Below, piece by piece: positions 19,755-29,500 of a DNA stretch of 64,000 nt. The notes under the pieces are model-generated. The model had not been told where the DNA came from and ran no database searches. It saw only the letters and a program-made list of their open reading frames with translations. The stretch is taken from assembly GCA_020401865.1 (NCBI GenBank), contig JADCAS010000004.1, forward strand, positions 310,001 through 374,000, in the 5' to 3' direction. Position numbers and translations under genes: made by a program. Source of the DNA: Phenylobacterium sp. (GTDB lineage: Bacteria; Pseudomonadota; Alphaproteobacteria; Caulobacterales; Caulobacteraceae). Every line of letters begins with the position of its first letter. Position 1 is the first letter of the stretch.

Positions 19755-20818
19755 GGCAGGGCCTCATAGCGCGCGATCTGCTCGCGGCACAGGGCCAGGG
19801 CGGGTTCACCCGCCGCCTGCCGGCGGTACCACTCCATGCTCCAGTCGATGGCCTCGGGCGCGGTCAGCCGGCTTTCGAAGCCCAGCACCCGCCGGGTCAG
19901 CCCTGCATCTATGCCCAGGGCCCTGGCCTCCAGCGACCCCGGGTCCGGCTCGCGCCGCCAGGGCCGTCCGCCGAGGGCCGCCGTCGCCCGGCTGGCCAGC
20001 TCGCCCACCGTCACCTCCGCCCCGCCGGGCGCCGGGCCGAAATTGAGGGCCCTCGGCGTCGCCGGGTCCTGCGCGAGGCGCTCCAGGAAGACCAGATATC
20101 CCGCGGCGCAGTCGAGCACGTGCTGCCAGGGCCGGGTGGCCTCGGGATGACGCAGGACCACCGCCTCGTCCGCCGCCGCCGCCCGGACGATGTCGGCCAC
20201 GATCCGGTCGCGGGAGAAATCGCCCCCGCCGATGACATTGCCGCCGCGGGCCGTGGCCACCGGCACGCCGGCCCGGTCGAAATAGCTGCGCGCCATGGAG
20301 GCGGTAATGATCTCCGTCGCCGCCTTGGAGGCCGAATAGGGATCCTTGCCCCCCAGGGCGTCGCCCTCGGTGAAGGCCCGGCCCGTCTCGGCGTTGGCGT
20401 AGACCTTGTCCGAGGTCACCACCAGAACGGCGGCCAGGGCGGGCCGGTCGCGCAGGGCCTGCAGCAGGTGGGCCGTGCCCATGATGTTGGCGGCGAAGGT
20501 GGCGACGGGATCGGCGATGGCGGTGCGCACGATGGGTTGGGCGGCCATGTGCAGAACCAGGTCGAACTCCCCGGCCATCAGGGTCTGGGTCACCTCGGCG
20601 GCGTCGCGCAGGTCGGCGATGCGCGAGTCCACCAGTCCGCCCACCCCCGCCAGGTCGAACAGGGCCGGCTCCTGGTCCGGCGCCAGGGCAAGGCCCGTGA
20701 CCTTCGCCCCCATCTGCGCCAGCCAGACGGCCGTCCAGCCGCCCTTGAAGCCGGTATGCCCGGTCAGAAGGACCCGCTTTCCGGCCCAGAAGGCGGGATC
20801 GGGACGGGTCAGGACCAC
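19751..20818 (-). CDS. rfbG: CDP-glucose 4,6-dehydratase
   Basis: Converts CDP-D-glucose to CDP-4-keto-6-deoxy-D-glucose with bound NAD. The Rossmann motif TGHTGFKGGWTAVWL near residue 19 is diagnostic for CDP-glucose dehydratases; DPYSASKAATE near 160 carries the catalytic Tyr-x3-Lys, and RGGNVIGGGDFSRDRIVAD is the family's substrate loop. The GTG at 20818 (VVLTRPDPAFW) is chosen since it overlaps the rfbF stop by ten bases; the open frame to 20848 lies inside rfbF. Length is 355 residues, normal. Confidence 0.94.
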   Translation of the reverse strand: MVLTRPDPAFWAGKRVLLTGHTGFKGGWTAVWLAQMGAKVTGLALAPDQEPALFDLAGVGGLVDSRIADLRDAAEVTQTLMAGEFDLVLHMAAQPIVRTAIADPVATFAANIMGTAHLLQALRDRPALAAVLVVTSDKVYANAETGRAFTEGDALGGKDPYSASKAATEIITASMARSYFDRAGVPVATARGGNVIGGGDFSRDRIVADIVRAAAADEAVVLRHPEATRPWQHVLDCAAGYLVFLERLAQDPATPRALNFGPAPGGAEVTVGELASRATAALGGRPWRREPDPGSLEARALGIDAGLTRRVLGFESRLTAPEAIDWSMEWYRRQAAGEPALALCREQIARYEALP

Positions 20819-21582
20819 AGCTTCCAGGGCGCCTGGCCCGACGCCCACAGGGCCTCGAGGTTGTTCTTGTCGCGCAGGGTGTCCATGCCGGTCCAGAAGC
20901 CCGCATGGGGAAAGGCCATCAGTTCACCGTCGGCGGCGAGGCCCTGCAGGGGCTCGGATTCCCAGGGCATGGGATCGCCCGAGATCCGCCCGACCACCTC
21001 GGGCTGCAGCACGAAGAAGCCGCCGTTGATCAGGCCCTCGTCGCCAGGGGGTTTCTCGACAAAGCGGCGAACCTCGCCTTCACGGATGTCCAGGGCCCCG
21101 TAACGCCCGGGGGGCGAGACCGCCGTCACCGTCGCTTGCCGGCCATGCGACCTGTGGAAGGCCGCCAGGGCGCCGATGTCCACATCCGCCACGCCATCGC
21201 CATAGGTGAAGAAGAAGGGCTGGCCCGGCTCCAGATAGCTCGCCACCCGCCTCAGCCGGCCGCCGGTCATGGTCTCGGCCCCGGTGTCCACCAGGGTCAC
21301 CCGCCAGGGCTCATGGTGGGTGGCGTGGTACTCCACCGCGCCCTTGGCCAGGTCCACCGTCAGGTCGGCGTTGTGCAGGACGTAGTTGGCGAAATACTCC
21401 TTGATCATGTAGCCCCGGTAGCCGAGGCAGATGATGAAATCCCGGACCCCGAAGTGGGAGTACAGCTTCATGATATGCCAGAGGATCGGCCGGCCGCCGA
21501 TCTCGATCATGGGCTTGGGCCGCAGGTGGCTTTCCTCGGAGATCCGGGTGCCCAGGCCGCCGGCCAGGATCACCGCCTTCAT
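20809..21582 (-). CDS. rfbF: Glucose-1-phosphate cytidylyltransferase
   Basis: Makes CDP-glucose from CTP and glucose-1-phosphate, the first step of CDP-6-deoxysugar synthesis. The nucleotide-binding N-terminus is MKAVILAGGLGTRISEES, followed by RPKPMIEIGGRPILWHIM, the metal-binding FFTYGDGVADVD and FVEKP. Starting at ATG 21582 gives 257 residues, exactly the usual family size; an in-frame ATG at 21624 would add 14 residues. It is the first gene of the five-gene minus-strand operon and is divergent from the sulfotransferase gene, with a shared intergenic region of about 95 bp. Confidence 0.95.
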   Translation of the reverse strand: MKAVILAGGLGTRISEESHLRPKPMIEIGGRPILWHIMKLYSHFGVRDFIICLGYRGYMIKEYFANYVLHNADLTVDLAKGAVEYHATHHEPWRVTLVDTGAETMTGGRLRRVASYLEPGQPFFFTYGDGVADVDIGALAAFHRSHGRQATVTAVSPPGRYGALDIREGEVRRFVEKPPGDEGLINGGFFVLQPEVVGRISGDPMPWESEPLQGLAADGELMAFPHAGFWTGMDTLRDKNNLEALWASGQAPWKLWS

Positions 21583-21677
21583 CCCCGCCGCGGGATTGTC
21601 GGATTGGGTCAAGACGCTCTGCATCCCTCTGTCGCGCCGCCTGCGCGCGCCTTCTCTTAGCCCGAACCCGTGCGCCA

Positions 21678-22409
21678 ATGAAGCCTGAACGGCCCGTCGA
21701 CCTGATCATCATCGGCGCCCAGAAGGCCGGCACCACCGCCCTGTTCGACTATCTGGGCGACGATCCGGCCTTTGTCCGGTCCGACGTCAAGGAGGTCCAC
21801 TTCTTCGATGTCGAGGACCCGGCCGCCCCCACGCCCGACCTGTCCGCCTATGCCGCCCACTTCCCCGACCGACCCGGCGTGCGCGTCGAGGCCACCCCCA
21901 TCTACATCTACTGGCCCGGCGCGCTGGAGCGGATCGCCGTCGCCTGCCCGGGCGTGCGCCTTGTCCTCCTCCTGCGCGATCCCGTGGAGAGGGCCTGGTC
22001 CCACTGGCGCATGGAAACCGCCCGGGGCGCGGAGAGCGAGCCCTTCGCCTGGTGCATTCGCCGGGGCCGCCAGCGCCTCTTCGAGGCCGAGCCCTTCGGC
22101 CATCATCGCGAGTTCTCCTATGTCGAGCGCGGCTTCTATGGCGAGCAGGTTGAGCGCCTCTACGCCCTGTTCGATCCCGCCGACGTCCTCATCGCCCGGG
22201 CCGAGGACCTCGACGCCGACCCCGGCGCGGTCCTGGCCCGCCTCGCCGCCCTCGCCGGGACCCCGCCGCCGCCGCCCGTGCGGTCCCGCCGGGTCCACGT
22301 GGGCGCCCCGGCCCCGATCCCCGAAGCGGACGCCGCCTTCCTGCGCCAGGTTTACGCCTCCGACCAGGCCCGCCTGAAGGCCCTGACCGGGATCAGCTGG
22401 GGCGGCTGA
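21678..22409 (+). CDS. Sulfotransferase domain protein
   Basis: PAPS-dependent sulfotransferase fold, 243 residues. The 5'-phosphosulfate loop is GAQKAGTTALFDYL at about residues 13-26 and the 3'-phosphate-binding motif is LLLRDPVERAWSHW at about 96-109. KEVHFFD after the P-loop is typical of carbohydrate sulfotransferases. The likely role is sulfation of a surface polysaccharide, given the neighbouring sugar operon; the substrate is unknown. It is short for the family but both cofactor motifs are intact. Confidence 0.85.
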   Translation: MKPERPVDLIIIGAQKAGTTALFDYLGDDPAFVRSDVKEVHFFDVEDPAAPTPDLSAYAAHFPDRPGVRVEATPIYIYWPGALERIAVACPGVRLVLLLRDPVERAWSHWRMETARGAESEPFAWCIRRGRQRLFEAEPFGHHREFSYVERGFYGEQVERLYALFDPADVLIARAEDLDADPGAVLARLAALAGTPPPPPVRSRRVHVGAPAPIPEADAAFLRQVYASDQARLKALTGISWGG

Positions 22410-22420
22410 ACCGCCGTTGA

Positions 22421-22526
22421 CCCCCTCAGTCGGCTCTGCCGACAGCTCCCCCTGGGGGGAGCAATTGGCTCCCTAATTCCTCCCCCTTCCAGGGGGAGGT
22501 GGACCGCGAAGCGGGCCGGAGGGGGT
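22421..22526 (+). repeat. GC-rich intergenic repeat, copy 1
   Basis: An approximately 105-bp element beginning CCCCCTCAGTCGGC and ending GGGCCGGAGGGGG, made of several short inverted repeats (GTCGGC/GCCGAC-like, CTCCCCC/GGGGGAG-like and CCGC/GCGG). The same element occurs at 37436-37631 and 55089-55419. It lies between the sulfotransferase and M23 peptidase genes. Confidence 0.8.
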
Positions 22527-22573
22527 CTGCGGAGTCCCGCGACATTCCCCAGGATGCGCGATAGCCTCCATCC

Positions 22574-23554
22574 ATGCGCAGCCTCTCCGCCCTGCCCCTC
22601 CTGCTCCTCCTCGCCGCCGCCGCGCCGGCGCCGCCGCGTCTGGCCCTGCCCCTCGCCTGCACGCCGGGGAAGGACTGTTTCCTGCAGAACCATGTGGACC
22701 GCGACCCCGGCCCGGGCGTGAGGGACTTCCGCTGCGGGGCCCAGACCTATGAGGGGCATACGGGGACCGACATCCGCCTCACCGACCACGCCGCGCGCCT
22801 GCGGGGGGTCGATGTCCTGGCCGCCGCGCCGGGGCGGGTGGTGCGGCTACGCGATGGCGAGCCCGACGTCTCGGTCAGGGACCCCGCCGCCCCGCCCATC
22901 GCCGGACGCGAGTGCGGCAACGGCGTCGTCATCGATCATGGCGGCGGCTGGGAGACCCAGTCCTGCCACCTCGCCCGGGGCTCCATCCGCGTGAAGGTCG
23001 GCCAGGCGGTCGCCGCCGGCCAGCCCATCGCCCGCGTGGGTCTCTCCGGGAACACCGAATACCCCCACCTGCACCTGACCGTCCGCCAGGGCGCGCTGAC
23101 CGTGGATCCCTTCCTGCCCGAGGGCGGGGCGGCCTGTTCTGCGCGGGCGGACGGGGCGGGCCTCTGGGCGCCCGCGGCGGCGGCGGCCCTGGCCTATCGC
23201 TCCGGCGGCGCCGTGCTGAACGCCGGTTTCGCGGACGGCCCCGTCGACAACGCCCGGGTGGAGGCCGGCGGCCCGCCGCGCCCGGGACGCAACGCGCCCG
23301 CCCTGGTGGCCTATGTCCGCGCCATCAACCTGAAGGGCGGCGACCGACCCGTCCTGACCCTCACCGGGCCGGACGGCGTCGTGCTGGCCCGGGCCGAGGG
23401 CGCGCCCCTCGACCGCAGCAAGGCCCAGTGGCTGGTTTACGCCGGCAAGCGCGCGCCGCCTGGCGGCTGGCCGGCGGGCCTTTACCGGGCGGACTACGCC
23501 GTCCTGCGGAACGGACAGACCGTGCTGAGCCGCCGGTTCGACCTGCGGCTCTGA
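22574..23554 (+). CDS. Secreted M23-family (LytM-type) metallopeptidase
   Basis: A 326-residue exported protein with an N-terminal signal sequence (MRSLSALPLLLLLAAAAPAPP). The M23 zinc site is visible as HTGTDIRL (His-x3-Asp) near residue 62 and HLHLTV (His-x-His) near 158, with CGNGVVIDHGGGW between them. The family cleaves peptide crosslinks in peptidoglycan. About residues 190-326 form a C-terminal domain I do not recognise, probably a beta-sandwich. Its stop is only seven bases from the stop of the convergent giant RTX gene. Its proximity to surface protein genes suggests a wall-remodelling role, but this is inference. Confidence 0.87.
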   Translation: MRSLSALPLLLLLAAAAPAPPRLALPLACTPGKDCFLQNHVDRDPGPGVRDFRCGAQTYEGHTGTDIRLTDHAARLRGVDVLAAAPGRVVRLRDGEPDVSVRDPAAPPIAGRECGNGVVIDHGGGWETQSCHLARGSIRVKVGQAVAAGQPIARVGLSGNTEYPHLHLTVRQGALTVDPFLPEGGAACSARADGAGLWAPAAAAALAYRSGGAVLNAGFADGPVDNARVEAGGPPRPGRNAPALVAYVRAINLKGGDRPVLTLTGPDGVVLARAEGAPLDRSKAQWLVYAGKRAPPGGWPAGLYRADYAVLRNGQTVLSRRFDLRL

Positions 23555-23561
23555 CGACGGC

Positions 23562-26500
23562 TCAGACGACGATGTCTCCGAAGGCCATGTCGGTGACCCC
23601 GGTCAGCTTGATCGCCTCATCCACCGTGCCGTCCGCATTGCGGTCGACGAACATGAAGCCATCCGACCCGACCACGACGAAGACGTATCGGATAACACCG
23701 TCCGCAAGGCCATCGGCCACAGCCTGGGCGGCGGCGAACGACCCGGCGTTGTTCAGATCCTCGCCATAGTTGGTGGCGCTGCCGGCGGTGATCCCGAGGG
23801 CGAGACGGTCCGACCCGGACACGAAGTCGTTGATGTCGTCGGCGGTCGACGCCAGGAGCCCGGTGTCGCCTGCGGCGAAGACGAAGCGGTCCGCGCCCGC
23901 GCCGCCACTCAGGCTGTCGACCCCTGCGCCGCCGCTCAGGCTGTCGTCCCCGCCCAGACCGACCAGGGTGTCGTTCCCGGCCAGGCCCGAGAGCGAGTCC
24001 GCAACACCCGATCCGGTGATGTTCTCATTGCCCGCATCCCCGACAACTCTCGGCGTAACGCCCGAATAGCCGAGGCTCGGCAGGGTGTAGGTCGCGCCGG
24101 ACGCCACGTTGACCACCAGGGCGGAGGCGCCGCCCGATCCGGTGACTGAGGTGAAGGCGAAGGCCGTCAGCTGGGCGGTGCTCAGCGTCGCTGTGACCCC
24201 GGCCACCACAAGGTTCTCCACATTGCTGATGGTGATGCCCGGGTCGAACACCGTGGTGCCCGTCACGCGCACGGTATCGGTCCCCGCGCCCCCGTCCACC
24301 ACTTCCCCGGCCGCCGTTTCGGAGCTGGCGGCGTAGATGAAGGTGTCGTCGTTGGCGCCGCCGACCAGGCTGTCGGTCCCGGCCCCGCCCTGAAGGGTGT
24401 CGTTGCCCAGGTCCCCGACCAGGGTGTCGTTCCCGCCCTGACCGAAGAGCGAGTCCACCCCGGACCAGCCGGTGATGTTCTCATTGCCCGCATCCCCGAC
24501 AACTCTCACCGACAAGCTCGTATAGGTCAGGTTGGGCAGGGTGTAGGTCGCGCCGGACGCCACATTGACCACCAGGACCGAGGATCCCCCCGTGCCGGTG
24601 GCGGAGGCGAAGGCCGTCAGCTGGGCGGTGCTCACCGTCGCTGTCACCCCGCCCACCACGAGGAGGCTCTCCACATTGTTGAAGGTGACGCCCGGGTCGA
24701 ACACCGTGGTGCCCGTCACGCGCACGGTATCGGTCCCCGCGCCCCCGTCCACCACTTCCCCCACCGACACTTCGGAGGTGGCTGTGTAGAGGAAGGTGTC
24801 ATCGTTGGCGCCGCCGACCAGGCTGTCGGCGCCGGCTCCGCCCTGAAGGGTGTCGTTGCCCGCATCCCCGACCAGGGTATCGTTCCCGCCCTGACCCGAG
24901 AGCGAGTCCACCCCGGTCCAGCCGGTGATGTTCTCATTACCCGTTTGCCCGACAACGCTCACCGACAGGCTCGTATAGGTCAGGTTGGGCAGGGTGTAGG
25001 TCGCGCCGGACGCCACATTGACCACCAGGGCCGAGGATCCCGTCGTGCCGGTGGCGGAGGAGAAGGCCGCCAGCTGGGCGGTGCTCAGCGTCGCTGCGAT
25101 CCCGCCCACCACGATGAGGTTCTCCACCTGGGTGAAGGTGGCCCCAGGGTCGAACACTGTGGCGACCGTCACACGAACGGTATCGGTGCCCGCGCCCCCG
25201 TCCACCGCCTCACCCGCCGCCGATTCGGAGGCCACGGAGTAGAGGAAGGTGTCGTCATTGGCGCCGCCCACCAGGCTGTCGGCCCCGGCGTCGCCCCAGA
25301 GGGTGTCGTCGCCGTTCCCGCCTCCCAGGGTGTCGTTCCCCGCCAGGCCGATCATCGAGTCGGCGGCGCCGGATCCGGTGATGTTCTCGTTCCCCGTCGC
25401 GCCGTTGATCTGCACCGTCAGGTCGCTGATCGTCCCCAGAGTCCCAAGGTTCACCGTCGACCCGGAGGCCACGTTCACCACCAGGGTCTCCACCGCGCCG
25501 CCGACAACGCCGCTCATGGTGAAGGTCTGGCCCGTCAGCTGGGCGCCCGAGAAGGTCCCCGTCAGCCCGCTGCCGATCGTCACCGCCGAGATGTTGCTGA
25601 AGGTCACCCCGGTCATGTCTATGGAGGCGGTCAGCGACACCGTATTGGTCCCGGTTCCGCCGTCCACAGCCTCGCCCGCACTCACCTCGCTGGTGGCGGT
25701 GTAGAGGAAGATGTCGTCGTTGGCCCCGCCGGTCAGGCTGTCGGCCCCGGCCCCGCCCCAAAGGGAGTCGTTGCCCGTATCCCCGACCAGGGTGTCGTCC
25801 CCGGTCAGACCGACCAGGGTGTCGTTTCCGGCCAGGCCCAGGATGGAGTCCACCCCGGTCCAGCCGGTGATGTTCTCGTTACCCGCTTCCCCGACAATTC
25901 TCACCGACAGGTTCGTATAGGTCAGGTTCGGCAGGGTGTAGGTCGCGCCGGACGCCACATTGACCACCAGGGCGGAGGATCCCCCCGTCCCGGTGGCCGA
26001 GGAGAAGGCCGCCAGCTGGGTGGTGTCCACCGTCGCTGTGACCCCGGCGGCCACAAGGTTTTCCACCTGGGTGAAGGTGACCCCCGGGTCGAACACCGTG
26101 GCGCCCGTCACGCGCACGGTATCGGTGCCCGAACCTCCGTCCACCACCTCCCCGGCCACCGCATCGGTCGTCGCGGTGAAGAGGAAGGTGTCGTCGTTGG
26201 CGCCGGCGATCAGGCTGTCGGCCCCGGCGCCGCCGGAAAGGGTGTCGTTGCCCGCATCCCCGACCAGGGTGTCGACGCCGTCACCGCCGTCCAGGGTGTC
26301 GTTGCCGACGCCCGCCAGCACCGAGTCGGCGCCCATGCCGGCCGTCAGGCTGTCGGACCCGGTTTCGCCAGACAGGGTGTCGGCGCCGTCGCCGCCGTCC
26401 AGGGTGTCGTTGCCGTCGCCCGCCAGCACGGTGTCGGCGCCCATCCCGGCCGTCAGGCTGTCGGCTCCGGTCTCACCAAACAGGGTGTCGTTGCCGTCGC

Positions 26501-29500
26501 CGCCGTCCAGGGTGTCGTTGCCGTCGCCCGCCAGCACGGTGTCGGCGCCCGCCCCGGCCGTCAGGCTGTCGGCGCCCGTCTCGCCCGAAAGGGTGTCGTC
26601 GCCGTCGCCGCTGCCCAGGGTGTCGTTCCCGTCGCCGCCGAACAGGGAGTCGGCGCCCGTTCCGGCCAGGATGAAGTCGGCGCCCAGACCGCCCTCGGCC
26701 CGGTTGGCCCCGTCACCGGCCAGAATGCGGTCGTCGCCATCCCCGCCCAGCAGGGTGTCGGCCGACCCCTCGCCGACCAGGGTGTCGGCTCCGGCCTCGC
26801 CGATCAGGCTGTCGGCCTCGGCGCCGCCGCCCACGATCGAGTCGTTTTCGGTCCCCCCGGCCACACTGTCCGCGCCCAGAGTGTCGCTGATCGTGTCGGC
26901 GCCCGCGCCGCTCACGATCAGGTCTGCGCCAGCCTCGCCGTTGAGGGAATCCGCCCCCGCGCCGCTGGTGATCCGGTCGTCGCCCGCACCGCCCAGCACC
27001 GTGTCGGCCCCGGCGTCGCCGATGAGGGTGTCCAGTCCCGCGCCCCCGTTGAGACTGTTGGCGCCGCCGCCGCTGGTGACGCTGTCGTCGCCGTCGTCAC
27101 CCAGGAAGGTGTCGCTGCCGACCCCTCCGGTAATGGTGTCGGCGCCCGGCCCGCCAAAGCCGAGGTTGGCGCCGTCGCCCGGGTCGAGAATGTCGTTGCC
27201 GTCGCCGCCGGACATGGTGTCGGCGCCGCCAAGGGCGGTCAGGGTGTCGGCGTCGGGGCCGCCGTCCAGCTGGTTGTCGCCCACCCCGCCGACCAGGCTG
27301 TCCGCCCCTTCAGCGCCGATCAGCTGGTCACTGGCGGGGCCGCCGTTCACAGTGTCGTTGTCGACGCCGCCATCCAGGGTGTCGGCGCCGCCGACAAGGG
27401 GATCATTGTCGCCGTTGATCAGATCCGCGCCGCCGAACCCACTGAGGTTGTCCGGGCCGCCATTGCCCGTCAGCGTGTCCGGCAAGGGGGTGCCGACGAT
27501 CGGCGACTGCAGGCTGCCGCCCACCAGGCGCACATAGATATCGATCTGGTTGTCGTTGTCCGTGTCCGCGAAGGCGTAGGTGTCGGTCCCCCCCACCGAG
27601 GTGAAGACAAGGTCATGGAGGCCTGAAGTGATCAGGCCCTGGGCCTGGATCAGAGCCGAGGCGTAGGTCGGCGCATCTTCGGAGGTGAAGGCGCTGATGC
27701 CCTGCCGGCCCAGATCCAGCTCGTCGCCGACGCCGGCGTCGAAGTCGGTGATCATCTCCATGGTCTCAGGGGTCTGGCCGCCGCTCTCCCCCCTGCGGAT
27801 GATGAAGATGTCCGCGCCGTCGCCGCCGGTCAGGGTGTCGGCGCCGGAGCCGCCAGCGAGGGTGTCCGCGCCGTCCCCTGCGGAGAGGATGTCGGCCCCG
27901 TCGCCGCCGGAGAGGCTGCCGGCGCCGATCGAGGCGGTCAGGGTGTCGGCCCCGTCGTCGCCGGTCAGGGTTCCGTCGCCCACCAGCCTGTCGGCGCCCG
28001 CGCCGCCAGAAACGGAGTTGGCCCCCAGATCGGCGTTCAGGCTGTCATTGCCGGCGCCGCCCGTGAGGGTGTCGGCGCCCCCGAGGGCCGCCAGGGTGTC
28101 GGCGCCGTCGCCGCCCTCCAGAAGGTTGGCTCCCGCATCGGCCTCCACGCGATCGTTGCCGTCGCTGCTCAGAACCGTGTCGGCCCCGGCGGAGCCGAGG
28201 ACCGTGTCCGACCCCGCCCCGCTGAGAATGCTGTCGTCACCGCCGCTGGAGGTGATCCGGTCGTCGCCGTCGCCGCTGATCTGGGTCTCGGATCCGGCGC
28301 CGCCGTTCAGGGTGTCATTCCCGGCGTCGCCGGTCAGGGAGCTGGCCCCCGCGCCCCCCTTCAGCAGGTCGTCGCCGTCGCCGCCGACCAGGGTGTCCTG
28401 CCCCCCGGCGCCGTCCAGGGTGTCGGCGCCCACGCCGCCATTGAAGAAGTCCAGTCCAGCGCCGCCGCGGATGTCGTCCGCCCCCTCGCCGCCGGAAGCC
28501 AGGACCGATCCGCCCGAATTCGCCGACAGGTCCAGCAGGTCGTCTCCGCCGCCGCCCATGAAGGTGGCCGTGCCGGTGGCCCCGGCGCCGATCACCGTGT
28601 CGTGGCCTGCGCCGGTATCCACCGTATCGTTGCCGCCGCCGGCAATGATCGAATCGTTCCCGTCCCCGCCCAGCAGGGTGTCCGCCCCGGTTCCGGCGGC
28701 CAGGGTGTCATTGCCCAACCCGCCGGTGACGCTGTTGGCCCCGGCGCCCACCTCGATCCGGTCGTGGCCGTCGTCCCCGGTGGCGATGTCAGAGCCGGCC
28801 CCGGCCAGCAGGGTGTCGTCCCCCTGACCGCCGAACAGGGTGTTCGCCCCCGCTCCGGCCTGAACGCTGTCGGACCCGTCGCCCGTCTGGACCAGGTCGT
28901 CCCCGCCGCCGGCCAGGGCGGTGTCGGCCCCGGTTCCCAGGTCGATCCGGTCGGACCCCCCGTTGCCGGTCACGCTGTCGGCCCCGTCACCCGCCGTGAT
29001 GGTGTCCGAGGCCCCGCCGCCGGAAATCCGGTCGTCACCGGCATCACCGGTCAGGGAGGAGGCGCCTGCGCCCCCGACCAGGGTGTCGGACCCGTCGCCG
29101 CCCAGCACGGTGGAGGCGCCGTCGTTGGAGATCAGGCTGTCGGCGCCCGCCCCGCCCACAATCATGGCCGCGCCCGTGGCCCCGTCGCCGACGACCGTGT
29201 CGTCCCCGTCGCCGCCGTTCACGCTGTCCCCGCCGGCCCCGGCGCCGGTCATGACCACCCGGTCGTTCCCGGCCCCGCCGATGACGGTGTCGGAGCCGGA
29301 CCCGATGGTCAGGGTGTCGTCGCCCAGGTCGCCAAAGACCAGGTTGGCGCCATCCCCCGCCGACAGGCTGTCTTGCCCCTGTCCGCCCAGCACGGTGTCC
29401 GCGCCGGCCCCGGCGGAGACGGTGTCGTCCCCCAGATTGCCGTGAACATAGTTGGCGCCCTCGCCGGCGAAGAGGGTGTCGTTCCCCTGACCGCCCAGCA

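Noticed and set aside
24945..27626. Long plus-strand open frame opposite the giant RTX gene
   Set aside because: Its Gly/Val/His-rich translation is the complement of RTX codons; it has no domain and arises from biased codon use.
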